This document shows positions 6,617-14,600 of a stretch of 19,651 bases of DNA, one piece after another. The position numbers were made by a program, and so were the translations under genes. The stretch is taken from the NCBI GenBank assembly GCA_030834765.1, contig JAUQXG010000494.1:1-19651 (forward strand), given 5' to 3'. Below the pieces are notes generated by a model. That model did not search any database. It was not told where the DNA came from and saw nothing but the letters and a program-made list of their open reading frames with translations. The first letter of the stretch is position 1. Each line of letters opens with the position of its first letter. This DNA comes from Lutispora sp. (GTDB lineage: Bacteria; Bacillota; Clostridia; Lutisporales; Lutisporaceae).

Positions 6617-6754
6617 TTATTCCCATCTGCCTTTTAACTTCTCCGGCATCTTAGGCTGACAAAGTACCAAATAGCAACAGGTTCCAGCTCCAATATTAGC
6701 GAACATCAAAGATAAACCTGCCAGCATATTGAGAAACTTGAATTTTCTTTTCAT
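6617..6754 (-). CDS. agrD: AgrD-like cyclic autoinducer peptide precursor, copy 2 (45 aa)
   Basis: The first 37 residues equal copy 1 except Ile for Val at residue 21; the core GTCCYLVLC and QPKMP are unchanged. The tail differs: EKLKGRWE instead of KKLVKQ. Most base differences from copy 1 in the shared part are synonymous, so the peptide has been kept by selection since duplication. Both copies should yield the same ring (Cys27 to Leu31). The RBS and its spacing are identical to copy 1. The promoter is the LytTR box at 6844-6906, and no agrB is adjacent. Confidence 0.9.
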   Translation of the reverse strand: MKRKFKFLNMLAGLSLMFANIGAGTCCYLVLCQPKMPEKLKGRWE

Positions 6755-6809
6755 TGTGTACCCTCCTTCCTATCTTTCTTTGTGTAAGCTTTGATACTGC
6801 AGCGGTCAA
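6752..6809 (-). pseudogene. Fossil of the agrB 3' end in front of agrD2
   Basis: From 6809 the minus strand reads TTGACCGCTGCAGTATCAAA, giving LTAAVSKL, against LTDAVAKL at the end of the intact AgrB. A one-base shift follows, after which the frame runs through the agrD2 start. As with agrD1, the bulk of agrB is missing between the promoter and this remnant. Confidence 0.7.
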
Positions 6810-6843
6810 AATCAAATCTTCAGGAATTATTATCCTTAACTGG

Positions 6844-6906
6844 AATATATCAGATACTCGTCCTATTTGGAATGGCTTTTACATAAGTGGTCGATGAAAT
6901 GTCATT
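6844..6906 (-). promoter_or_regulatory. LytTR-type (AgrA) promoter of agrD2
   Basis: Minus strand: CATTTCATCG, half-site ACCACTTAT (6891-6883), 12-bp spacer, half-site CCAAATAGG (6870-6862), 12 bp, extended -10 TGATATATT (6852-6844). Both half-sites are identical to those of the agrD1 promoter. Confidence 0.8.
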
Positions 6907-7543
6907 TTGTGTGTTATAAATCTCTATATTTTGAAAGCTATACATGGTAAAATAATTAATATAATACATATTCATAAAAAATTGGCTTAATTAATTAGAT
7001 GCTCATACATTGTAGTTTAATAGGCGATTGAGAAACCATATAAATTTTTAGGAAATAATTTCTACATGTTAAAAAAAAAGAATGTCACAGCAAAGATCAC
7101 AGCCTTTAGAGATTGAAATGTATATGAATGAGCATCAATAGCATAATTATTCTTAAAGAGACATCTGCAATTTCTAAGTAAAGAATCAAAGAATTTGGAA
7201 TTATTCACTTGAATATAAGGCTCAACGTCTAAACGATAGAGATATTTGTTTACAGATAGATTCAGTTAGACCAACAAAATCTTGCTTAGTCCTAAACAAA
7301 TCGAGCTGAATGAGAGACTTTAGGGAAATTACATGGTGCTCTAAGCTCAGAGAATAAAGAAAGAATGTTGACAAGAAGAGTAATCTCGCTAATGCATAAT
7401 ATCTTCTGACTAAGCAAAAAACAGGGCATAGAAGAAAGTTTGTAATCTCTAAGATTATCTGTATGTTTATTGTAATGGCTGATGAATGATTTTATTTGAT
7501 TACACATACAATATTTTACAAACAGTGAGGAGGGGGAGCCCAA
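6907..7543. other. Long stretch without a recognisable gene
   Basis: No supported gene. The minus strand holds an 83-codon open frame (from 7543) and an overlapping shifted frame of similar length. They contain alternating Leu/Phe-rich segments that might be the residue of a degraded coding sequence, for example a transposase. There is no ribosome binding site or recognisable motif. The last 30 bases carry the strong ribosome binding site of the next plus-strand gene. Confidence 0.35.
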
Positions 7544-7732
7544 ATGGTAACAGGATATACTTTTTCATTCTTCTTTTATACAGCCTTAGTTGCTTCAGCT
7601 CTGTTTTATTTAAATATTATATCTACAATAAGGAAAATACATGATAGTAAAAGCACAATTATTAATAATATTCTTGGCTGCATTATGACTTTATACATTG
7701 TCTATTCATTTTTAATATTACTTGCTGATTAA
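7544..7732 (+). CDS. Small membrane protein (62 aa), unknown
   Basis: GAGGAGGGGGAG immediately upstream is a very strong ribosome binding site for the ATG at 7544. The peptide has two hydrophobic helices (residues ~6-27 and ~41-60) separated by a basic, polar loop (RKIHDSKSTIINN). Family unknown. It converges with the broken gene at 7833-8310 across a long hairpin. Like the 66-aa protein at 5295, it is a two-helix membrane peptide on the plus strand between agr and bacteriocin genes. Immunity or signal-related roles are possible but unsupported. Confidence 0.65.
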   Translation: MVTGYTFSFFFYTALVASALFYLNIISTIRKIHDSKSTIINNILGCIMTLYIVYSFLILLAD

Positions 7733-7765
7733 GGTTAAATATAAAAAATAATATAAATTAGGAAG

Positions 7766-7811
7766 ATACAATACAAGTGATATTTAATAATAAATATCAC
7801 TTGTATTGTAT
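7766..7811. terminator. Perfect 21-bp hairpin between convergent genes
   Basis: 7766-7786 and 7791-7811 are exact inverted copies with a 4-base loop (ATAA). T-rich DNA flanks the hairpin but no clean T-run follows on either side. It lies between the 62-aa gene (plus) and the broken gene (minus), so a two-way terminator is the best reading. Confidence 0.65.
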
Positions 7812-7832
7812 TAATAGTTGATTGAACCAATA

Positions 7833-8310
7833 TTATTCATATTGGTTAGTATTTTTTACTTCTTTATAATCATAGCTTTCTCCTAACTCTTTAACGTAAC
7901 CAGAGAATGATAAAGATACTGGAGCTATGGAATATTGTATTGACAGTGTTACAGACATAGTCGTATGTCCATACATAGTTATCATCCCTATTTCATTAAC
8001 CAATCCAGTTTTAGAAGCCTTTATTTGTGCAACGCCAACTTTGCCCAACCTCCGACTGGTCCGCTTTTTTCCTTGTATACTGGAAACTTAAAACTACAAG
8101 CTCCATTAGGTGCATCAGCTTTTGCTGATATTGCTTCTGTCCAATCGTTAGCTGGCGCAAAATTATTCCCATAAACTATGCTGCATTTTGAACCACTGGT
8201 ATATAGACCTTCACTCCATTCCCAAGTATAATATATGAGTAGATTTGTTTTATTTGTAGATTTTGTGTAAGTAAATGAGTTAATATAGCCAGAGCCACTA
8301 AAGTATGAAA
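7833..8310 (-). pseudogene. Broken gene for a putative extracellular protein
   Basis: Two minus-strand frames join into one protein. The first reads FSGSGYINSFTYTKS through NNFAPANDWTEAISAKADAP to EKSGPVGGWAK. A one-base shift near 8045 leads to VGVAQIKASKTGLVNEIGM through SLSFSGYVKELGESY to a stop at 7833. No start codon or ribosome binding site precedes the first frame, and the upstream end runs into the stop region of the SpoIIM-like gene, so the 5' end with any signal peptide is missing. Composition (Ser, Thr, Tyr, Gly, Asn rich) resembles the secreted proteins next to agrD1 and agrD2, but I see no direct alignment. It would be the last gene of the bacteriocin transcript if it were still intact. 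Confidence 0.6.
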
Positions 8311-8319
8311 AGAGTTTTA

Positions 8320-8793
8320 TTACATAAGCCTGGCCTCTATTATTGCGGCTATTAATAACAGCCCCAAAGCTGCTCCAAACACCCTAAAAAGTTTATACTT
8401 GTCAATGTTCATATCTTTATTATTGTATTTATGCCAGACAAACCAGATCGGTATCAACCCGATAGAAGCAATTAGAATTGTACCTGCAATTTCAAAAACT
8501 CCATGAGGTAAAATTTTTGTGACAATCATATAAATACTGCCTTTTGACATGGTTATTCCTAATATAATGCCGTTATAAATCAAGTAAAGAATAGTTATTA
8601 TACCAAATGATAAGAGTCCTAACAGTGAGACACAATTTGAAATAATATTATGGATCAATAAATCCTTAGCCGATATCTTCATAACTTCATTCCCAAACCA
8701 TTGCATGTCAATCAGCTGTCTTGAAAGTATCATACCAAAGATGATTGAACTCACATAAATTACAGTACTTGAAATAACACTCTTTTTAATCAT
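8320..8793 (-). CDS. SpoIIM/DUF95-family membrane protein of the circular bacteriocin cluster
   Basis: A 157-residue protein with five or so membrane helices. The DUF95 hallmarks are present: N-x-x-x-x-x-x-G in HNIISNCVSLLG, YNGIILG, and PHGVFEI. Members of this family (As-48C, CclC and relatives) occur in nearly all known circular bacteriocin clusters and are needed for production or immunity; their exact role is not settled. Here it is the last intact gene of the operon, about 68 nt after the permease, instead of next to the precursor as in some clusters. The alternative, sporulation protein SpoIIM, is unlikely given the context and the small size. Confidence 0.85.
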   Translation of the reverse strand: MIKKSVISSTVIYVSSIIFGMILSRQLIDMQWFGNEVMKISAKDLLIHNIISNCVSLLGLLSFGIITILYLIYNGIILGITMSKGSIYMIVTKILPHGVFEIAGTILIASIGLIPIWFVWHKYNNKDMNIDKYKLFRVFGAALGLLLIAAIIEARLM

Positions 8794-8861
8794 ATTACTC
8801 CTCTCAATTCGTCATTATGCTTTTCTGCTTAGTAAATAATTGTTCATAATATTACTCTTTA

Positions 8862-10058
8862 TTAGTCATATCTGAGAGCCTCAATAGGATCAAGCTCGGC
8901 AGCTTTGTTAGCCGGATAAATTCCGAACCCGATTCCAACCATAGCTGAGAATGAAACTGCAATTAATACAATCCAAACTGGTACAACAGGACTAGCCTTT
9001 AGCAGTATAGCTATTATGTTGGATATACTCAGCCCTATAAAGACTCCCATAATTCCTCCAATAGCAGATATTATCATTGATTCTGTCAGGAACTGAAGTA
9101 CTATATCACTCCTGCTTGCTCCTAGTGCCTTTCTGATACCTATCTCTTTTGTTCTTTCTGTAACTGAAACAAGCATAATATTCATAATGCCAATTCCTCC
9201 AACCAATAAAGAAATACCCGCAACTATGCTTATTCCAGTAGATATGGTGCCTAAAATATTATTGATAAGCTCTATCTGATTTTTTGCCGTTTCTGCTATA
9301 TATAAATTCTCTTTCCCTTTTATTCTTGCTATGAACTTTATGATTTTTTTACTCATCAGGTTGGTTTCACTATCTTTGGATATTTGAAGCTGTAGCTGAT
9401 CATATTCATTATCATTATTTGAAAATACTATAGGAATATAAACAGATGTGCTTTTACTGAATATCGAATCAAATAATTGAGGCTTCTTTTCATATATCCC
9501 TATTATTGTGAAACTTTGTTTCAAATTCGTACTTTCTACTTTAAGTGTCTCTCCAACAACATTTACTCTTTTAAATAATTTAAGTGCTAGTTTTTTATCT
9601 ATTACGCTCACACTTCTTCTTTTATCAAGATCAGATTGATTTAGGAATCTACCCTTGATAACATTCACTTTTTCTAAAGCTTTATAATCAGGGTTTACCC
9701 CCATCATTATCACATCACCCGACTCTTTTTTCTTTACAGCCTTCCCCATATCTCCCATTAGAACAGGTGACATATATGTAATTTCATTTTTGAAAACATT
9801 TCTAATTTTGTTAATGTCACTATCAGTCAAAAAATCCTTCTTCACACTATTGCTTGTCCAGTTCAAATAAATGCCTACTTTGTTGGCCCCGACTCCTTCA
9901 AACTGCTTACTAATATTAGATTTTCCAATCTCGCCTAATGTCATTATTGTAATAACTGCACTAATACCAATAATTATACCCAGCATCGTCAGAAATGTTC
10001 TTACTTTATTGGATTTTAGGCTTGCAACAGCTATCATAAAATTCTCTAATAAAAACAA
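8862..10058 (-). CDS. MacB/FtsX-type ABC transporter permease (bacteriocin immunity/export)
   Basis: About 398 residues with the MacB plan: one N-terminal membrane helix (TFLTMLGIIIGISAVITIMT), a ~240-residue extracellular domain, and three C-terminal helices with the FtsX signature (GGIGIMNIMLVSVTERTKEIGIRKALGA). The TTG at 10058 is chosen since GGAGG lies seven bases before it; the longer frame to 10109 overlaps the upstream ATPase and has no better site. Together with the ATPase (10103) and adaptor (10790) it forms the three-part transporter that in enterocin AS-48 is encoded by as-48FGH and contributes to immunity and secretion. Confidence 0.88.
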   Translation of the reverse strand: MFLLENFMIAVASLKSNKVRTFLTMLGIIIGISAVITIMTLGEIGKSNISKQFEGVGANKVGIYLNWTSNSVKKDFLTDSDINKIRNVFKNEITYMSPVLMGDMGKAVKKKESGDVIMMGVNPDYKALEKVNVIKGRFLNQSDLDKRRSVSVIDKKLALKLFKRVNVVGETLKVESTNLKQSFTIIGIYEKKPQLFDSIFSKSTSVYIPIVFSNNDNEYDQLQLQISKDSETNLMSKKIIKFIARIKGKENLYIAETAKNQIELINNILGTISTGISIVAGISLLVGGIGIMNIMLVSVTERTKEIGIRKALGASRSDIVLQFLTESMIISAIGGIMGVFIGLSISNIIAILLKASPVVPVWIVLIAVSFSAMVGIGFGIYPANKAAELDPIEALRYD

Positions 10059-10102
10059 TTTAAAACCTCCAAAATCCAGGCTGTATATATCATGTAAATA
10101 TA

Positions 10103-10786
10103 TTAGCAACTTGTAAGCTTATCCTGCACTAATTCACCATCTTTAAATATTATTGTCCTTTTGCATTTTTGGGTTATTTCCAATTCATGTGTTACTATTA
10201 TTACTGTTACACCTTCATCATTTAACTTTTTTAAAATATTCATAATATCGCTACCTGACTTTGAATCAAGATTACCGGTTGGTTCATCAGCAAGTATTAT
10301 TGAAGGCTCATTTGTTAATGCTCTTGCAATTGCTACTCTTTGAGTTTGTCCTCCTGACATTTCATTGGGCATATGATTAACCCTATCAGATAATCCAACC
10401 TTTTCTAAGAGTTCTAATGCCCTTTCCCTTCTTTGATTTTTTGTTTTTCTGGCATAAAAGAGGGGAAGTTCAACATTTTTTAAAGCACTTACTCTCGGAA
10501 TAAGATTAAATGACTGAAACACAAATCCAATCCTTGAATTTCTTAATTTAGAAAGTTCCTTCTCAGTCCTTTCCTGTATAGATACTCCATCTAAAATATA
10601 TTCTCCAAATGTTAACTTATCCAAGCAGCCTAGAATATTCATAAATGTAGACTTTCCTGAGCCAGAAGGACCTGTTATAGCGACAAATTCTCCTTCTTTT
10701 ATACTAAGTGAAACATTTTTTAAAGCTTGCACCTCATTTTCTCCGCGATAATATATTTTGTACAAATTCTTAACCTCTATCATCAT
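10103..10786 (-). CDS. MacB/LolD-type ABC transporter ATPase
   Basis: A 227-residue nucleotide-binding protein with all motifs intact: Walker A GPSGSGKST (39-47), Q-loop Gln91, signature MSGGQ (143-147), Walker B IILADEP with catalytic Glu (163-169), and H-loop His200. The NLDSKSG D-loop is characteristic of the MacB/LolD subgroup. The start (ATG 10786) lies 3 nt after the adaptor stop. It pairs with the permease at 8862 and the adaptor at 10790, matching the As-48F/G/H arrangement. Confidence 0.93.
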   Translation of the reverse strand: MMIEVKNLYKIYYRGENEVQALKNVSLSIKEGEFVAITGPSGSGKSTFMNILGCLDKLTFGEYILDGVSIQERTEKELSKLRNSRIGFVFQSFNLIPRVSALKNVELPLFYARKTKNQRRERALELLEKVGLSDRVNHMPNEMSGGQTQRVAIARALTNEPSIILADEPTGNLDSKSGSDIMNILKKLNDEGVTVIIVTHELEITQKCKRTIIFKDGELVQDKLTSC

Positions 10787-10789
10787 GTA

Positions 10790-12046
10790 TTACTCCGCAT
10801 ATTCATCTATATTTACTTTCATTCCGTCTGAATAAGTCTCATCCGGATTGAGTACTACTTTATCACCGACCTTAATGCCATCAGCTATTATCTGAACCAA
10901 TAGATCACTTTCTACTCCCAGTTCTACGGGTATTTCCTTAAGCATGCCGCTATCAACTAAAAAAACACAATTTGTTTTATCTACTTTTTCATATATTGCT
11001 TCATAAGGAAGAACCAGTACCTCATTTTCTATTTGGGTTTCAATCTTTGACTCGATTGTCAATCCAGGTCTTAATCCTGCAATATCTCCAGTTAATTCTA
11101 CCTCTACAGGAATCACAATTTGTTTACCTGATGCAGCATTCTGTTCGACTTGTGCTGTAGGATATATATTTGTTATTTTTCCTTCAAAAGTCTTGTTCTG
11201 AATAGATTCAGTTGTTAATTCGACAGTTCTACCTATTTTCAATTGGCTGATATCAAATTCGTTTATATAAAATGTTGCCTTTAGCTTTGATAAATCCTCA
11301 ATGATAAATAAGCCTTCTGTACCTTTGGGCATTGATCCGATTCTTGCATTGACGGCAGTAATAGTTCCGTCTATAGGACTTACAACTGTTGATTTGCTTA
11401 TATTTTCTATCTTCTGTGTTAAATTTATTTTTTTTAATTCTAATGCTTTTAAATCAGATTTATTATCTTTTTCTTTTATAATTTTATTTAATTCTAAGAT
11501 ATTTTTTTCCAAGCTGTTTTTAGATTTTATATATTCATCATAAGAAGTTTCTAGCTCGTCTTTGGCTACAACACCTGACTCATATAGAATCTTATTTCTT
11601 TCATATTTATTGCTTAATATTCTTACATCTATTTCCTGGTTCTCAATATCCTTCTTTAAGGATAATATATTCTCTTCGCTATTCTTTTCTTTATATTGTT
11701 CTTCTTGAATTTCAAGCTCTAATTTTGCACATTCTATATCAAAGTTTAATTCTTTAATATCAAACTTTGCTAATACCTCTCCCTTTTTAACTTTATCTCC
11801 TACTTTTACATATATATCATTAATCCTATATGAAAAATCTGATGAAATTTCTGATTTGATCTTGCTTTCCAATTTCCCCTGCACCATCATGTAGGAGCTT
11901 ATATCTTGTTTATCTACATCAATGCTTGTTACTGATAAGCCCTTTTCCATAGCAATATTCAGTTTGGTCAAAGCCAAGGTGAATAAAACTACTACAATAA
12001 AACCTATAAATATCATTGTCCATTTTTTTGACTTTCTTGCCATCAT
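10790..12046 (-). CDS. HlyD/MacA-like membrane fusion (adaptor) protein
   Basis: A 418-residue protein with a short cytoplasmic basic tail and one membrane anchor (residues ~11-30). It is followed by a split lipoyl-like hairpin (KVGDKVKKGEVLAKFD around 80-95 and VVSPIDGTITAVNARIG around 220-237) enclosing a long coiled coil rich in Glu and Lys (~95-215), then beta-barrel segments. This is the MacA/HlyD layout; in Gram-positives such proteins bridge to an FtsX-type permease. It lies directly before its ATPase. In AS-48-type clusters the equivalent (As-48F) is part of the accessory transporter that adds immunity. Confidence 0.9.
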   Translation of the reverse strand: MMARKSKKWTMIFIGFIVVVLFTLALTKLNIAMEKGLSVTSIDVDKQDISSYMMVQGKLESKIKSEISSDFSYRINDIYVKVGDKVKKGEVLAKFDIKELNFDIECAKLELEIQEEQYKEKNSEENILSLKKDIENQEIDVRILSNKYERNKILYESGVVAKDELETSYDEYIKSKNSLEKNILELNKIIKEKDNKSDLKALELKKINLTQKIENISKSTVVSPIDGTITAVNARIGSMPKGTEGLFIIEDLSKLKATFYINEFDISQLKIGRTVELTTESIQNKTFEGKITNIYPTAQVEQNAASGKQIVIPVEVELTGDIAGLRPGLTIESKIETQIENEVLVLPYEAIYEKVDKTNCVFLVDSGMLKEIPVELGVESDLLVQIIADGIKVGDKVVLNPDETYSDGMKVNIDEYAE

Positions 12047-12139
12047 AACACCACCTATTGAGTACTAAAATACCGCTCTAATATAATTCCCAGATACTTA
12101 ATTCAGTACTTTTATCCTTAAAACATCTAAATTATTCTC

Positions 12140-12766
12140 TTACATTAGACTGTCATCAATGATCTTTCCTTCATGCAATGTAATCAATCTTGTACATAAT
12201 TTATCAAGCATACTATTGATATGTGTAGTCAAAACTATAGTTCTTTGCTCTTTAATCAAGCAGCTTAAAATATCTGTTATTATTTTGATCGATGCCTTAT
12301 CTATTCCGTTGAAGGGTTCATCTAATAAAATAAATCTCGGTTTATGAATCAAAGACATTATAATGCCTAGCTTCTGCCTATTTCCTAAAGACAAGTTTTT
12401 TATCAACTCATTCTCATATTGCTTTAAACCTAATTCTTCCATCCACAGATCAATTCTTTTTTCATATCGGTTTCCATATATAGCTTTAAGCAGGTCTATC
12501 TTTTCACTAACTTTTAGCAGCTCATAAAAAAATGGAGAACTATCCATATATGATATTTTAGAAAAATCCTTGGGTTTAATTTTTTCTCCGTCAATATAAA
12601 CATGATCGTTTTTCAAAATCCCTGATATTATTTTTAACAAAGTGGTTTTTCCAGAACCGTTACTCCCAACAATTCCGATGAGCTCCCCAGCTTTTATTTT
12701 TAAGCACATATCTTTAATCTGGAAGTTTTCGTAATTATGATTTACATTTATCAGCTCTATTGTCAT
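12140..12766 (-). CDS. ABC transporter ATPase next to the bacteriocin membrane protein
   Basis: About 208 residues starting at the ATG 12766, where AAGGGG lies upstream; longer in-frame extensions run inside the preceding gene and are not credible. Walker A GSNGSGKTT (34-42), a variant signature LSLGNRQK (125-132), Walker B FILLDEP (145-151) and His182. The ATG lies 2 nt after the stop of the 518-codon membrane-protein gene, so the two are translationally coupled and likely form one transporter. This matches the B-D pair of circular bacteriocin clusters (for example CirB-CirD, As-48B-As-48D), which is thought to drive maturation and export of the circular peptide. Confidence 0.88.
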   Translation of the reverse strand: MTIELINVNHNYENFQIKDMCLKIKAGELIGIVGSNGSGKTTLLKIISGILKNDHVYIDGEKIKPKDFSKISYMDSSPFFYELLKVSEKIDLLKAIYGNRYEKRIDLWMEELGLKQYENELIKNLSLGNRQKLGIIMSLIHKPRFILLDEPFNGIDKASIKIITDILSCLIKEQRTIVLTTHINSMLDKLCTRLITLHEGKIIDDSLM

Positions 12767-12768
12767 CG

Positions 12769-14319
12769 CTATACCCCTTCCCAATTTTCCCACAGCCTTC
12801 TTAATAGCATTCCTCTGTAAAAAACAAATAAAGTTCCTGCATGCATCAACATAATTCCAAATAGAATTCCCCAAAATGCCATTGGTCCTATTTTTCCTGT
12901 AAATGCTAAAGCAAATAAAGATATACAGCAAATATAATAAATAAAAATATTAATCATTTTTAACGCAAAACCCAAAATATCATTTGCTAAGGTTCCTTCT
13001 AATTCTTCATTTTTCAAACAACCGAAATTTGGTCTGAGAGTGTTTGACATCACCGTACTAAATGAATATATTAAGCTTAGTGTTATAGCAACAGCTATGC
13101 CTATACCATAAGCAATTCCACCAAATAACAAACCTGGAATCATCAGAATTATATTCATCACTGCAAATATGATAAAATGAACTTTTATTTTCGTATTTAA
13201 GAACTTTTCCATGCTGCCGGTATTTATCAGATGCCTTACCAAAAATTTATCATTCTCTATTATTAGAACCCTTTTAACAATAGCCTCCGATAACTCACTG
13301 GCAAATATCAGGTTAAAAAACAAAATACTGCATAATGTTTTATCCAGCAAAATGTTGTCCATATTGAACAATATCCCTAATAGCATAAATGTGAATGTGG
13401 AAATGCTCTCTATCAAAATTTGAAATGTTGAATTTTCTCTGTTTAATATTAACATCTGATAATAAATAAACTTGTCCTTATATCCTATAAATTTTCTCAT
13501 AAATATGTTGTTGGTCATATTTATCTTTTTTTCATGCAATCTATCTATAATATACAGTCCTTTTAGAACCATCAATAACATAGCTGATACTATCACTACA
13601 AAAATATAGATGATTTCTGCAGTGGGTAACACCGTACTATTATGTTCTATATATTCTAAGACATTAACCTGATTCATATTATTCCAGTTTACAACCATAT
13701 ATGAAAGTATGAATGATATCCCAAATGTAACACTTATCTTAGCAAATAGCCTCACATAAAAGGAAAACTTCCTTTCAAATATGTATATATAATTGATCAG
13801 TATAAATCTTAATATGATAGGTAAGGCTATGACGACAATATACTGTAAAAAGCTTTCTAGAAGATATTTTGCAAAATGCTTATCCTCCAATATTAAAAAC
13901 AATGAAATATTCACAGATATGAATATAATAGATGATAATGATATATACTGTAAAAATGCTGAAGCTATATACTTCGAAACTATAAACCTTTTACTATAAT
14001 TTCCTGATTGCATGATAAAGCTGCTGTCTTTCCCTTTATACACTTTGTTATATGCACAATTAATATTATTAAATGATAAATATAGCAGTATCAGAATGTA
14101 TATTGATTGAACCAATAGGCTGCATTGATCTATACTGATATTATTATCAACAAGTGTCTTAAAAATGAAGTTAAATAATAAAATCAGACTTAGCAAAACA
14201 GTAATAAATCCAGACATATATATGATATAAAAAGATTTCTTAGTAATCATCGGAATGGAAAACTTAACCGAGATCCTTCTGGCCTCCAGTAATAAAAAAT
14301 AACTAATTATTTTTATCAT
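12769..14319 (-). CDS. Large multispan membrane protein of the circular bacteriocin cluster (B-type)
   Basis: About 516 residues, with roughly ten to twelve hydrophobic segments spread along the whole length and short basic loops. No soluble domain and no obvious catalytic motif. Start: ATG 14319 with AAGGG six bases upstream; an alternative TTG is two codons earlier. It overlaps the end of the 64-aa gene by 17 nt and is coupled to the ATPase downstream. Size, topology and position directly before an ATPase match the poorly understood As-48B/CirB/CclB proteins that are essential for making circular bacteriocins and have been proposed to act in circularisation or export. Assignment rests on context, not on sequence motifs. 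Confidence 0.75.
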   Translation of the reverse strand: MIKIISYFLLLEARRISVKFSIPMITKKSFYIIYMSGFITVLLSLILLFNFIFKTLVDNNISIDQCSLLVQSIYILILLYLSFNNINCAYNKVYKGKDSSFIMQSGNYSKRFIVSKYIASAFLQYISLSSIIFISVNISLFLILEDKHFAKYLLESFLQYIVVIALPIILRFILINYIYIFERKFSFYVRLFAKISVTFGISFILSYMVVNWNNMNQVNVLEYIEHNSTVLPTAEIIYIFVVIVSAMLLMVLKGLYIIDRLHEKKINMTNNIFMRKFIGYKDKFIYYQMLILNRENSTFQILIESISTFTFMLLGILFNMDNILLDKTLCSILFFNLIFASELSEAIVKRVLIIENDKFLVRHLINTGSMEKFLNTKIKVHFIIFAVMNIILMIPGLLFGGIAYGIGIAVAITLSLIYSFSTVMSNTLRPNFGCLKNEELEGTLANDILGFALKMINIFIYYICCISLFALAFTGKIGPMAFWGILFGIMLMHAGTLFVFYRGMLLRRLWENWEGV

Positions 14320-14497
14320 GGCCAACCCTTTTCAAAAACTTTATAATGGTATATACTTCTATTATATATAGTACTGCATTTGCAATGGTTGCAATCAAAA
14401 GTGCCGTACTACTAAACTTAATGTTAAACATTCTCATTATCAAATATATTGCAAGTATATTAAAAGCCAATAATAAGAATACATGTAATTTTTTCAT
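14303..14497 (-). CDS. Small basic membrane protein, candidate bacteriocin immunity protein (64 aa)
   Basis: GGGAGGG lies before the ATG at 14497. The peptide has two hydrophobic helices (residues ~4-24 and ~30-54) and a strongly basic C-terminus (KFLKRVGHDKNN). Circular bacteriocin clusters typically encode a 45-65 residue, cationic, two-helix immunity peptide close to the precursor (As-48D1, CclI, CirE). This fits in size, charge and place, lying between the precursor and the B-type gene. No direct homology could be tested, so immunity is inferred. Confidence 0.7.
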   Translation of the reverse strand: MKKLHVFLLLAFNILAIYLIMRMFNIKFSSTALLIATIANAVLYIIEVYTIIKFLKRVGHDKNN

Positions 14498-14573
14498 CGT
14501 TTTCCCTCCCGAGATTATATTTTGAAATAGTTTAGGTTCTTGATGTATGCCAAACTTAAATTATATACTAAAC

Positions 14574-14587
14574 GCATACCATACATA
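14574..14587 (-). repeat. Inverted repeat, arm downstream of the precursor gene
   Basis: Reads TATGTATGGTATGC on the minus (coding) strand, 14 bases past the precursor stop. It is the exact reverse complement, in the transcript, of the arm at 14881-14894. It can also form a local 7-bp stem (ATGTATG with CATACAT at 14543-14549). Confidence 0.7.
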
Positions 14588-14600
14588 TTTTATCTAATTT

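Noticed and set aside
7292..7543. Open frame of 83 codons on the minus strand
   Set aside because: It starts inside the complement of the ribosome binding site of the 62-aa gene, has no ribosome binding site of its own and no recognisable motif. Kept only as possible degraded coding DNA.
8320..8793. Sporulation gene spoIIM
   Set aside because: The family is the same, but the protein is short and lies at the end of a bacteriocin operon, where DUF95 members are a standard component.
10059..10109. Longer start for the MacB-like permease
   Set aside because: The 17 extra codons overlap the ATPase gene and include the ribosome binding site GGAGG that serves the TTG at 10058.
12767..12931. N-terminal extension of the ATPase at 12140
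   Set aside because: It would add 55 residues coded inside the upstream membrane-protein gene. The ATG at 12766 has a good ribosome binding site and gives a normal ATPase start.
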